Of a DNA stretch of 64,000 nt, positions 1 through 8,910 are shown piece after piece. Position numbers and translations under genes: made by a program. This stretch comes from Thermoleophilia bacterium (lineage in GTDB: Bacteria; Actinomycetota; Thermoleophilia; UBA2241). Where the stretch lies: positions 186,001 through 250,000 of the forward strand of contig JAWKKE010000001.1 in assembly GCA_041393415.1 (NCBI GenBank), given 5' to 3'. Position 1 is the first letter of the stretch. Every line of letters begins with the position of its first letter. The notes under the pieces are model-generated. The model was not told where the DNA came from, made no database searches, and worked only from the letters and a program-made list of their open reading frames with translations.

Positions 1-2160
1 TGACAGCACTGCCTCGGCGTCGCGCGGATCGAGCCGCGTGACGTATTCCAGCTCTTCGATCGCGCGGTCAACCTGGTTGTTGCCGGCGTAGGCACGGGCG
101 AGACGCTTGCGCAGCGCCGTACCGTAGGGTGCCCTCTCGAGTCCCTCGTTGGCCACCGTGATCGCCTTCTCGAAGTAGGCCTCGTCCAGTGACTCGCCGC
201 CGAGGTTGTAGAGATCGGCGAGCGCTACGTAGTTGTCGTATTCGTCGGGCTCGAACGCAATCGCGTCCTTGAGCGCTTCCTCGGCGGCTTTGAAGTGCGC
301 CCGCACGCCCGCCGCGTAGGTCGTCGTGTCTTCCCCCGCCTCCTGCGCCTGCCGACCCAGTTCCAGGTAGGCGGTGGCCGTGGCGGCGTGCGCCAGGCCG
401 AGCTCGGTGCGGTAGATCCCCGTATACGGGCTCAGCTTGACCGCCCACTCGGCCCAATTGACGCGATCGACACCGGTGCTGTTGCGCCCCTGGATGTAGG
501 CGTAGTCGGCGATGATCGCCAGCGAGGTGTAGCCCACGCCGAGGGCGGCGAGGCCGAGGGCCACGACCGCCGCCACCGTACCCCAACGAGGGGCCGGCAC
601 CGTGACGAGCCGAGCAGTGGGCGCCAGCACGACGCCGAGCGCCGTCCAGAGCAAGAACGAAGTGCCGGTGACCGAGAGACCAGCGAACAGTTGCACCAGG
701 TAGCCCACGGCCGCCGCCCAGAAGGCGCCGCGGAGAATGGCCTGCGGTTCCGCGGCGCGTGCAAAGACGGTGCGGAACGAGCGTATCCCCGCCCAGACGA
801 AGATGCCGTAGAAGAGCAGCATGCCGGGGATACCGACGCCCGCGGCGAGCTGCAGCGGGTAGTTGTGGGCGTTGTCGGCGATCGAGGAACCGCCGGCATC
901 ACGCACGTACTCGGCCGGCTCGAAGCGCATGAAGACGAGCCGGAAGGTGTCGGCGCCCCAGCCCAGCAACGGGCGATCGCCGATGGCTCCAAGCGCGGCC
1001 TGCCAGATCTCGGTGCGCGTTTGGCCGCTGCCGCCGCTGAACTGGAAGATGGAGCCGAGGCGCTTGGCGAAGTTCATGACCTCGTTTTGGCTCGAGAAGC
1101 TGCGCCAGATGACGCCGAGGCCAAGCGCGGCGCTGATGCCTACCGGCACCCAGTCGACGCGCAGCAAACGTACCCGCTGGCGCCACGCCATCACGGCGAC
1201 GAGCACAACGGCGATGAAACCGCCGATCCAGGCGCCACGCGTGAAGGCGACGATGAGCACGAGCCCGTTGAGGCCAAATCCGGCCCAGTAGATCATCCGC
1301 CAGAGCAGCCGGCGCTCGCTGAGCACGAGCCCGAGGGCGACGGTCACCGAGAAGATGAGAAACCCGCCCAGAAGGTCGGGGTTGCCGTAAGTGGAGAAGG
1401 CGCGGTTGGCTTCGAACGGCAGAGCGGCCCACTTGAAGGGGTCCCAGCCCAGGAACTGCAGCGCGCCGTAACCGGCAACCAGCAGACTCGAGAAGAAGAG
1501 CGCCCGGGCGAGGTCGCGCACCCGGGCGGCGCTGGCCGCGAATTGCATGACGAGGAAGGCCAGGATCGCGTAGTTGACGAACGAGAGCAGACCGTCGTAG
1601 CGCCGCGGCTTGCCGAAGAACGCCATCGGCCAGTGAATCGACGTGACCGTCGTGATCGCCACCCAGCCGAGGAAGACAAGAATGAGCCAGTCGATGGGCG
1701 TGTGACGCAAGGTACCGCCGCGACGCAGCATGTGCCACGCCCACGCCGCCAGCGCGACGAGCGTGCAGACACGCAGCACGTACATCTTGACGATGTCGAA
1801 CACGTCGAACGTGAAGGGCAGATCGGCGCCGAAGATCGTGATGTTGCTCATCGCGATGGGGACGAGGAAGACGGCCGCCAGGAGAGCCCAGAAGGCGACG
1901 CCGAGCGCGCCGCGCGGGAACGCGTCGGCTTCTTCGGGAGCGGCCGTGGCGGCGACCTTGGTGCGCGACTTGGTCGGCGGCCCCGTCTCGCCGGAGGCGA
2001 GGTCGGCCGCCGCGCCGGCGCGTTCCGCTTCGCCGCGCGCCGCCTCGGCGCGAGATGCCTCGGCGCGAGATGCCTGTTCGCGCGCCGCCTCGGCGCGCGC
2101 CGCTTGATCCCGCGCCGCCCGCCGGCGCGCCTCACGCTGTTTCTTGTTGGCTCGCGCCAA
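1..2160 (-). CDS. O-antigen ligase/polymerase (Wzy_C) with TPR tail, 3' end outside window
   Basis: This is a multi-spanning membrane protein of the O-antigen ligase/polymerase family, expected to join or polymerise undecaprenyl-linked glycans at the membrane. I read 720 codons on the minus strand without a stop, so the C-terminus lies beyond the left edge. The start is TTG at 2160, with AGGAG about seven bases upstream; an overlapping frame hides it. Residues 1-75 are an Ala/Glu/Arg-rich repeat, probably a cytoplasmic coiled coil. The first membrane segment starts near residue 83. The FTRGAWIG motif typical of the Wzy_C domain lies at about 306. Residues after about 560 look like TPR helices (for example ALADLYNLGGESLDEA near 645). 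It follows the sugar transferase by seven bases, so it is the last gene visible in that operon. Polymerase versus ligase cannot be decided. Confidence 0.85.
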   Translation of the reverse strand, partial: MARANKKQREARRRAARDQAARAEAAREQASRAEASRAEAARGEAERAGAAADLASGETGPPTKSRTKVAATAAPEEADAFPRGALGVAFWALLAAVFLVPIAMSNITIFGADLPFTFDVFDIVKMYVLRVCTLVALAAWAWHMLRRGGTLRHTPIDWLILVFLGWVAITTVTSIHWPMAFFGKPRRYDGLLSFVNYAILAFLVMQFAASAARVRDLARALFFSSLLVAGYGALQFLGWDPFKWAALPFEANRAFSTYGNPDLLGGFLIFSVTVALGLVLSERRLLWRMIYWAGFGLNGLVLIVAFTRGAWIGGFIAVVLVAVMAWRQRVRLLRVDWVPVGISAALGLGVIWRSFSSQNEVMNFAKRLGSIFQFSGGSGQTRTEIWQAALGAIGDRPLLGWGADTFRLVFMRFEPAEYVRDAGGSSIADNAHNYPLQLAAGVGIPGMLLFYGIFVWAGIRSFRTVFARAAEPQAILRGAFWAAAVGYLVQLFAGLSVTGTSFLLWTALGVVLAPTARLVTVPAPRWGTVAAVVALGLAALGVGYTSLAIIADYAYIQGRNSTGVDRVNWAEWAVKLSPYTGIYRTELGLAHAATATAYLELGRQAQEAGEDTTTYAAGVRAHFKAAEEALKDAIAFEPDEYDNYVALADLYNLGGESLDEAYFEKAITVANEGLERAPYGTALRKRLARAYAGNNQVDRAIEELEYVTRLDPRDAEAVLS
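2043..2072. repeat. Two tandem 15-bp units inside the wzy-like gene
   Basis: The 15-mer cctcggcgcgagatg occurs twice in a row. It encodes two Ser-Arg-Ala-Glu-Ala units in the N-terminal coiled-coil-like extension of the polymerase/ligase. Degenerate copies flank it, so the segment could expand or contract in frame. Confidence 0.8.
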
Positions 2161-2167
2161 GCTTCTC

Positions 2168-3538
2168 CTACCTCGCGCCGCGTCCGGTGAGCACCACGCG
2201 CAACGTCTCGGCCACAATCTGGGCGTCCATCGCCAGGTTCTGATGATACATGTAGATGAGATCGTACTTGAGCTTGCGCTCGGTCGTCGTCGCGTAGCCA
2301 CCGCTCACCTGCGCCAGGCCCGTCACGCCGGGCTTGATGCGAAAGCGTTCGCGATAGGCCGGCGCCTCGGCCAGATACTGTTCGGCGAAGAACGGTCGTT
2401 CGGGACGCGGACCGACGAAGCTCATATCGCCCTTGAGGATGTTGACGAGCTGCGGCAACTCGTCGAAGCGGTAGCGCCGCAGCACGCGACCGACGCCGGT
2501 GACCCGGGGGTCGGCCTCGCAGGCCAGCACCGGCCCGCTGGCACCCTCGGCATCCTTCACCATCGTGCGCAGCTTGTAGATACGGAACGGTCGCATTCCC
2601 TTGCCGAGGCGCACCTGCGAGAAGATGACCGGCAGGCCGTCCGCGGCGACAATCGCCAGGGCCGCGACGAGCAGGAACGGGCTCACGAGAATGAGGAGTA
2701 CGAGCGCGCCGAGCACATCCAAAGCGCGCTTCATGAAGGCGTAGTAGGTCGGCACCGTGGCCCGCGTGATCTGCATCAGCGGCACGTCGCCGACGATCGC
2801 GTCGACGGTGCCGATGAATATCTCGTACAGCTCGGGCACGACATCGACGCGCACATCGGTCTCGTCGGCCAGCACGAGTGACTCGACCAGTTCCCGCAAC
2901 GCCACCGGGCTGACGACGATGACGCGGTTGGCACGGTGCTCCCCGGCGATGCGAGCCACATCTAGCACCCCGCCGAGGACGCGGAAGCCGCCCAACGTCG
3001 CCGGGGCGACCGCTCCTTCACCCTCGGCGTGGACGAGGCCGGCGACCGTCCACCCCCAGCGGCCACGCTCGGCCACCTCGTGCGCCAGATCCACGGCGGT
3101 TGCGGAAGTACCGACGACGAGCACCCGTTGCTCCGGCCAATGCACGGTGCCGAAACGCAAGAAGAGGAGCCGCCAGCCGGTGAGCAGCACCAAGTCGAAG
3201 ACCCAGGCGATGAGGATCGTCGAGCGCGCAAACGATGCCGTGCGGGTGCCACCGAAGAAGGCGATCGCCGCCGTCATGATGGTGCCCATCGTGACGGCGG
3301 CGACGGCACCGCGCACTACCGCCCAAGGGGTATCGGCGCGCTCCGGATCGTAGAGCCCGTAGGCCCAGGCGCCGCCGAGATAGAAGACTGTGAGGAGCGG
3401 CGCCAGCAACAGGTAGGCACGGAAGTTGAAGGCCGGCAGCGAGCCCTGAAAGCGCAGCAGGAAGGCGAGCACGAAGCCCGCGTTGACGAGCACGGCGTCG
3501 AGGACCACCGAGAACACGACAAAACGCCCGCGCGACAT
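2168..3538 (-). CDS. Polyprenyl glycosylphosphotransferase (initiating sugar-phosphate transferase)
   Basis: This 456-residue membrane enzyme should start polysaccharide synthesis by moving a sugar-1-phosphate from a UDP-sugar to undecaprenyl phosphate. The N-terminus has about four membrane segments, followed by a CoA-binding-like Rossmann region (RVLVVGTSATAVDLA). A further hydrophobic segment near residue 275 precedes the bacterial sugar transferase domain. That domain shows KLRTM, DELPQLVNILKGDMSFVGPRPERP and KPGVTGLAQVSGGY, all hallmarks of the WbaP/WcaJ/EpsL group. The frame is open to 3841, but the start ATG at 3538 is chosen because it overlaps the stop of the upstream glycosyltransferase (TGATG), implying translational coupling. 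The exact sugar is unknown. Confidence 0.93.
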   Translation of the reverse strand: MSRGRFVVFSVVLDAVLVNAGFVLAFLLRFQGSLPAFNFRAYLLLAPLLTVFYLGGAWAYGLYDPERADTPWAVVRGAVAAVTMGTIMTAAIAFFGGTRTASFARSTILIAWVFDLVLLTGWRLLFLRFGTVHWPEQRVLVVGTSATAVDLAHEVAERGRWGWTVAGLVHAEGEGAVAPATLGGFRVLGGVLDVARIAGEHRANRVIVVSPVALRELVESLVLADETDVRVDVVPELYEIFIGTVDAIVGDVPLMQITRATVPTYYAFMKRALDVLGALVLLILVSPFLLVAALAIVAADGLPVIFSQVRLGKGMRPFRIYKLRTMVKDAEGASGPVLACEADPRVTGVGRVLRRYRFDELPQLVNILKGDMSFVGPRPERPFFAEQYLAEAPAYRERFRIKPGVTGLAQVSGGYATTTERKLKYDLIYMYHQNLAMDAQIVAETLRVVLTGRGAR

Positions 3539-4755
3539 CAGGCTTGCCCCAGGCTCCGCGGCCCGCCGCGGCCACGGCATTCGAGGAAACGAGCTGCCGC
3601 CTCGGCGTACACATCGAGCGTCTGCGCCACCATGCGCGGGATGGTGAACTCGCCAAAGGCGCGCGCCCGTGCCTGAGCTCCAAGACGGGCGCGCAGCCCT
3701 TCGTTGTCGAGCAACTCGCGCAGCGCGGCAGCCAGAGCGCCGGCGTCGTTGGGCGGGACGGTGAGCCCGGTGACGCCGTGCAGATTGGCGTACGGCACGC
3801 CCGTCGGCAGGTTGGTTGAGACCACTGGTGTCCCCACGCACTGTGCCTCGATCTGCACGAGCCCGAAGGCCTCGCTGCGCTCGACACTGGGCAGACAGAA
3901 GACGTCGGCGGCACGATACCAGGCGGCGAGCGCCGCCTCTTCTTGCTCGCCGAGAAAGGTGACGCGCTCGCCCAGGCCCAGCTCGACGGCGAGTTCCCGC
4001 AACTCCGGCTCGAGCGGCCCGCGCCCGATCATCACCAGGTCGGCGTTGACGTCGGCCATGGCGCGCACGAGCACATCAGCGCCCTTGTAGTACACGAGCC
4101 GACCCACGAACAGCACGATGTGGCGCCCGGGGTGCTGCGCGCGCAGCTCCGCTGCGCGCGCCTCGGCCCCGGGCGCCCCCGCAATGCGCTCAAGCGGCAG
4201 CCCGAAGTGCACCACACGGCACTTCTCGGCTCGCGGCGCCAGGAACTCGGAACCCACAATCATGTTGGGCGACGAGGTGATGATGAGGTCGACCTCGTCG
4301 AGAAAGCGTTCCAGGAAGGGCCGGTAGCCGCTCAGCATGAGCTTCTGGCGCACGATGTCGCTGTGGTAGAGCACAACCGCCGGCACCTTCGGTCGGGCGG
4401 CCAGAAAGGCAAGCTCGCCCCAAGGATATGGTGAGTGGAAATGCAGAAGGTCGGTGCGTGCGGCCTCTTCGCGCAGCGCCAGCGGCATGCCGGCGGCGAT
4501 GGGCGCCGACGACAACGCCGCCTGGCGCGACAGGCGCACGACATCGACGCCGTTGATGGTCTCCTCGACACGCCGATCAGCCTCGTTGGCGACCAGCGCG
4601 CGGACCTGCGCGCCGGCCAGGCGTACCAACCCCTCGGAGAGATGGCGGACGACCGCCTCGACGCCGCCGACATGCGGCGGCCAGTAGTACTTGTTGACCA
4701 TCGTGACGCGCAAGCGACCTGCGTCGTGCGCGCCTCTGACGTCCACAGCTGCCAT
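3538..4755 (-). CDS. Glycosyltransferase, GT4 family
   Basis: A 405-residue GT-B retaining glycosyltransferase. The N-terminal acceptor domain contains VTMVNKYYWPPHVGGVE, typical of GT4 enzymes that work on lipid-linked glycans. The C-terminal nucleotide-sugar domain has FVGRLVYYKGADVL and the E-x7-E motif in ERSEAFGLVQIEA. There is no signal peptide, so it should act at the cytoplasmic face of the membrane. It is the first gene of the minus-strand set with the initiating transferase and the polymerase, and is divergent from the ABC exporter. The ATG at 4755 has only a weak purine-rich site upstream; an ATG at the VTMVNKYY position would remove 18 residues. Donor and acceptor sugars cannot be predicted. 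Confidence 0.92.
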   Translation of the reverse strand: MAAVDVRGAHDAGRLRVTMVNKYYWPPHVGGVEAVVRHLSEGLVRLAGAQVRALVANEADRRVEETINGVDVVRLSRQAALSSAPIAAGMPLALREEAARTDLLHFHSPYPWGELAFLAARPKVPAVVLYHSDIVRQKLMLSGYRPFLERFLDEVDLIITSSPNMIVGSEFLAPRAEKCRVVHFGLPLERIAGAPGAEARAAELRAQHPGRHIVLFVGRLVYYKGADVLVRAMADVNADLVMIGRGPLEPELRELAVELGLGERVTFLGEQEEAALAAWYRAADVFCLPSVERSEAFGLVQIEAQCVGTPVVSTNLPTGVPYANLHGVTGLTVPPNDAGALAAALRELLDNEGLRARLGAQARARAFGEFTIPRMVAQTLDVYAEAAARFLECRGRGGPRSLGQA

Positions 4756-4839
4756 GCGGCGCTATTCTCTCACGCCCGCGAGGTACTAGAATCAAGGCCG
4801 CCATTAGGGCCGCGCGAACACACGAGGCGGACGCCCCTC

Positions 4840-6711
4840 TTGCTCAGCAAAACCACCGAGCTCCTCAACGAGTACCTGCGCATCAACGCCGTACGCCGCA
4901 TGCTGGCGATCGTCGACGTGAGGAAGCGCGAGATCTTCGGACTCGTTAGTCTCGCCGTCATCTTCGCCGTCTTCGAGGGCATCGGACTCTCCCTCCTCCT
5001 CCCCATCCTGCAGTACATCGACGATGGCCGCACCGCCATCCTCGACAGCTCGGGCGTGCTCTGGCACTCCATCGCCACCGTAATGAACACACTGCACCTG
5101 CCGTTCACATTACCGGTACTCCTCGTCTTGGCCTTCATCCCGATCCTGCTGCGTCAGGTCGTCTTCTACATCAATGCCTGGTACTCGGCCGTAGTGGCTA
5201 CAGGCATCGGCTTGCGCCTGCGTATGAAGACCCTCAACACGATCCTCGACGCGGATCCCGAGTTCTTCACTCGCCACACGGTCGGCTACCTCGCCAACGT
5301 CATCATCGGTCAGACGGCGATCGGCAGCGGCGCCGTCCTCGCCGTCATCAAGCAACTCTCGATCGGCCTGCTCATGCTCGTCTACCTGGCGATCGTGCTG
5401 GCGCTCTCCGTGCCGCTCACCGCGATCGTGCTCGCCTTCTCGATTCTCGTATGGTGGGCGGTGCGCGTAAACATCAAGCGCATCCGCGCCTACGGAGAGA
5501 TAACCGCCGCGGTCTCACAGGAGGTCTGGTCCAAGCTCGTCGAGCGGCTCGGCATGATGCGTCTCGTCAAGCTGCGCGACGAGAAGAAGGCCGAGTCGGT
5601 GCAACTCCGCGAGTTGCTGCTCAAGCTGCGCACCATCGACATCCGCCAGGCGCGCCTGGGCGCCAACATCGAGATCACCGCCGACCCCCTGCTCATGTTC
5701 TCCGCCTTCGTCACGCTCTACCTCGGGCACGAGGTCTTCGCAATGACACTGCCCCAACTCGGCCTGCTACTCTTCGTCCTCAATCGCCTCAATGCCAAGG
5801 TCAAGGAGTTCAATGCCGGCCGGCAGGCGATCTCGATCAACATGGCCGGCCTGATGATGGTGCGCGACCTTACCCAGAACGCCGAGGCCGCCAACACAAT
5901 CCGCCGCGGCAGCACACCATTCGGCGGACTCGAGCGCGAGCTGGTCCTGGACAACGTGGTCTTCGCCTACCCGGCGACGCCCGGCGAGGAGTCGGCGGCC
6001 GGCGCCGTACCGCCGCCGGCGCAACCCCTCGCCGGCGTGCTCAACGGCGTCTCCGTGGCCATCCCCGCGGGCTCGTTCACGGCCATCGTCGGCCGTTCCG
6101 GCGCCGGCAAATCGACCCTTGTCGAACTCCTGCCGCGCCTGCGTGAGACGAGCGGCGGCAGCATCACCTACGACGGCACCGACATCGCCGCCTTCGACGT
6201 CGGTAGTCTGCGACGCGGCATCGGCTATCTCACCCAGCACGCGCTGCTCTTTAACGACACGCTACGCGCCAACCTCGTCTACGGCCTCGGCTTCGATCCC
6301 AGTGAGGAGCAACTACGCAGCGCTCTCGAGCGCGCTCACGCAGCCTTCGTCTACGATCTTCCCAAGGGACTCGAGACGGTACTCGGCGACCGCGGCGTGC
6401 GTTTCTCCGGCGGTGAGCAGCAGCGTATCGCCCTCGCCCGCGTCCTTCTCGAAGACACCTCGGTGCTCATCCTCGACGAGCCCACGAGCGCCCTGGACTC
6501 CGAGTCGGAGGCGTACATTCAAGACACGCTCGCCGGCCTCCACGGCAGGAAGACGATCATCGTCATCGCTCACCGCCTCGCGACCGTGATCCAGGCCGAC
6601 CAGCTCCTGGTGATAGACGGCGGGCGCATCGCCGAACGCGGCACGCACGCCGAGCTCATGGCGCGCGGCGGGACGTACCAGAAGCTCTTCGAGAGTCAGC
6701 TCATCGGCTAG
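4840..6711 (+). CDS. ABC exporter, fused membrane and ATPase domains (MsbA/PglK type)
   Basis: A 623-residue half-transporter, probably a homodimer. About six membrane segments fill residues 30-330. The ATPase domain has Walker A GRSGAGKS near 418, the signature FSGGEQQ near 523, Walker B LILDEPTSALD near 543 and the switch His in IAHR near 576. A Pro/Ala-rich insertion of some 15 residues splits the first strand of the ATPase domain. The context suggests flipping of a lipid-linked glycan, as PglK does, but a lipid or peptide exporter cannot be excluded. The frame runs upstream to 4435 across the divergent glycosyltransferase, which is not plausible. I chose TTG at 4840, with GAGG about 12 bases before it; ATG at 4900 is an alternative. 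Confidence 0.9.
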   Translation: MLSKTTELLNEYLRINAVRRMLAIVDVRKREIFGLVSLAVIFAVFEGIGLSLLLPILQYIDDGRTAILDSSGVLWHSIATVMNTLHLPFTLPVLLVLAFIPILLRQVVFYINAWYSAVVATGIGLRLRMKTLNTILDADPEFFTRHTVGYLANVIIGQTAIGSGAVLAVIKQLSIGLLMLVYLAIVLALSVPLTAIVLAFSILVWWAVRVNIKRIRAYGEITAAVSQEVWSKLVERLGMMRLVKLRDEKKAESVQLRELLLKLRTIDIRQARLGANIEITADPLLMFSAFVTLYLGHEVFAMTLPQLGLLLFVLNRLNAKVKEFNAGRQAISINMAGLMMVRDLTQNAEAANTIRRGSTPFGGLERELVLDNVVFAYPATPGEESAAGAVPPPAQPLAGVLNGVSVAIPAGSFTAIVGRSGAGKSTLVELLPRLRETSGGSITYDGTDIAAFDVGSLRRGIGYLTQHALLFNDTLRANLVYGLGFDPSEEQLRSALERAHAAFVYDLPKGLETVLGDRGVRFSGGEQQRIALARVLLEDTSVLILDEPTSALDSESEAYIQDTLAGLHGRKTIIVIAHRLATVIQADQLLVIDGGRIAERGTHAELMARGGTYQKLFESQLIG

Positions 6712-6747
6712 GCGCGGCGGCGCGGCTCTCCTGATAGGCAAGACGCT

Positions 6748-8910
6748 TCAGGCCGGGCCGCTCGCCATCCAGCCCGGCACAAGCTCCTCGTACACGCTCA
6801 CGTAGCCGGCGACCATGCGCTCAACCGTGAAGAGCTCGGCGACCCGGTCGGCGCCTGCCGCCGCCAGGCGACCGGCGAGCTCCGGGTCGCCGAGCAGACG
6901 CCGCACAGCGGCCGCCAACGCGCCCGGGTCGGCCGGCGGCACCAGCAAGCCCGTCTCACCATCCGCGATCACCTCGGGCAGTCCGCCCACGCGCGTCGCC
7001 ACCACGGGCACCCCGAGTGCCAGCGCCTCCATCGCCGTAAGGCCACTAGCCTCGGAAAGCGAGGGCACCACCACCACGTCGAGTCCGCCGAGGAAGGCCG
7101 GCGCCGAGGATGCGTAGCCCGCGAACTCGAGGCGATCAGCCAAGCCAAGCTCAGCCGCCAGCCGCCAGAGAAGCGGCTCGCTGGTCCCCGTTCCGGCGAC
7201 GACGAAGCGCGTCTCCGCATCGTCGCCGGCAAGCAGGGCGGCGGCGGTGACGAAATACTCGCCGCCTTTCACCGGCTCGAGCCGGCCGAGATAGCCGACG
7301 CGGCGCCCCGCTCGCGGCGACCGGTCAACGGTCGCCGCGGCCGCCCGCAACGCGCCGACGTCGACACCGTTGGCGACGACACTGATGCGCGCCGCGACGA
7401 CGCCATCGGCCACGAGACCGTCCCGCACCGCCTCGGAGACGGCAACAAAGCGCGTCACAGGAAGACGCGAGGCGTGTTCGAGCGCCGCGCGCGCCGCCGA
7501 TCGAGACCGCGACTCACCGTCGTGGCGCGCCGCGCCGGGCACGACGTGTACGGTGTTGATGATCGGCACGCCCAATGCGCCGCCGACGGCGCGTGCCGCG
7601 AGATTGGTGAGGAAGCCTGTGCCCTGCACGAGCTCCACACCACGCAGCCGCCGTGGCAGGCCGGCGACCATCTTAGGCAGAGTGCGCGGAAAGAAGTCGA
7701 CCGGGACGACAGCGACCTGGGCGAGATGCCGGGCCTCGCGCTCCAATCCCGAGCCTGCGGCGCAGACCACCGTCGGCCGCACACCGGCGGCGACGAGTCC
7801 GGGGAGCAGCGCGAGTAACTGCACCTCGCCGCCGCCGAGCGTCGGTCCCGCGAAGTTGTTGAGGAAGGCAATACGCAGCGGATCTCCGCTGCTGTCCAAA
7901 CCGACAGCGCGTGGCGACGCAAGCGACGTCGGCGCGAATTCGAGCGCGACGCCCGCACTCGCGGTAGCCCCCGGCGGTGACGTTGCCTGTTCGGCGCCGC
8001 CACGCATCGTCCGCGTCGCGGGGTCGGGCTCGACGCCGAGCGAGGCGACGGCGGCGCTCCGCCGGCGGTGCGCCCGCGCTCGCGCCAGTAGAAGCTCCAG
8101 GCGAGCGTCCCCGAGTGTCGCCGCCAAGACGCGCCGAGCGAGGATCGTCCGCTCCAGACGCAGCGCCGCCGCAGCCGTGGCACGCACCTGCATCGGCGTC
8201 AGCGCATCGCTCGCCAGAATCTCGCTGATCACACGCAGGTCCGTCTCGCGCATGCGTAGAGCACTCGACGACTTCTGCAGGCCGGAGCGTCGATGCACAC
8301 TGAGCGGCTCGGCGAGCCGCTTGTGACGAAAACCAGGAGCGAGCGCTTGCAGCCAGAAGAGGTAGTCCTCGGCGTACAGGTCCTCGCGGAAGCCGCCGAC
8401 CGCATCGAAGACCGGTCGGCGGTACACGGCACCCACGCCGTAGAAGCACGCCACGACGAGGTCCTCAAGCGTGCACTCTGCGGCGTCCACCCAGTAGGCA
8501 GGAGGGCGAGCCTCCTCGCGGCGCCCGTCCTCGTTCTCGTACCACCCATCGCAGGTGAACACCGAAGCAGCAGGGTTGTCGCGCACGAAGGCGTCGAAAC
8601 GCGCCAGATGGTCCGGCAGCAGAAGATCGTCGGCGGAGAGCATGACGACCAGTGCGCCACGCGAGGCGCGCACGGCGGTGTTATAGGCGCCGCCGGAGCC
8701 GCGATTCTCCTGCGCCACGACGCGCACGCGCGCGTCCCGCGCGGCATAGCTCTCCGCCAGCGCTCGAGTGCCGTCGGTGGAGCCGTCGTCGCAGACCACG
8801 ACCTCCCAGTCCGAGTAAGTCTGCGCAACCACTGAGTCGAGCGTCTCCGCCAGCGTCGTCTCGGCGTTGTAGGCCGGGATCGTGATCGAGAAGCGCGGCT
8901 CAGCGGTCAC
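6748..8910 (-). CDS. Bifunctional glycosyltransferase, GT2-GT4 fusion
   Basis: One 720-residue frame joins two glycosyltransferases. Residues 1-235 form an inverting GT-A (GT2) domain with SITIPAYNAE at 8, DDGS at 41 and SADDLLLPDH near 92. Residues 345-715 form a GT-B (GT4) domain with FAGPTLGGGEVQLL, GYLGRLEPVKGG and a SEASGLTAMEALALG donor-site motif. A helical, then Pro/Ala-rich linker separates them. The start is GTG at 8910, preceded by GAGGAGG and overlapping the upstream gene by 11 bases. The GT2 half closely resembles the separate protein at 13704-14735. Fusion suggests two consecutive sugar additions by one polypeptide, which is inference. Confidence 0.9.
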   Translation of the reverse strand: MTAEPRFSITIPAYNAETTLAETLDSVVAQTYSDWEVVVCDDGSTDGTRALAESYAARDARVRVVAQENRGSGGAYNTAVRASRGALVVMLSADDLLLPDHLARFDAFVRDNPAASVFTCDGWYENEDGRREEARPPAYWVDAAECTLEDLVVACFYGVGAVYRRPVFDAVGGFREDLYAEDYLFWLQALAPGFRHKRLAEPLSVHRRSGLQKSSSALRMRETDLRVISEILASDALTPMQVRATAAAALRLERTILARRVLAATLGDARLELLLARARAHRRRSAAVASLGVEPDPATRTMRGGAEQATSPPGATASAGVALEFAPTSLASPRAVGLDSSGDPLRIAFLNNFAGPTLGGGEVQLLALLPGLVAAGVRPTVVCAAGSGLEREARHLAQVAVVPVDFFPRTLPKMVAGLPRRLRGVELVQGTGFLTNLAARAVGGALGVPIINTVHVVPGAARHDGESRSRSAARAALEHASRLPVTRFVAVSEAVRDGLVADGVVAARISVVANGVDVGALRAAAATVDRSPRAGRRVGYLGRLEPVKGGEYFVTAAALLAGDDAETRFVVAGTGTSEPLLWRLAAELGLADRLEFAGYASSAPAFLGGLDVVVVPSLSEASGLTAMEALALGVPVVATRVGGLPEVIADGETGLLVPPADPGALAAAVRRLLGDPELAGRLAAAGADRVAELFTVERMVAGYVSVYEELVPGWMASGPA

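Noticed and set aside
295..2190. Plus-strand open frame of 631 codons
   Set aside because: The Arg/His/Glu/Asp-rich composition is that of an antisense frame in high-GC DNA. The minus strand here encodes a clear Wzy-type membrane protein.
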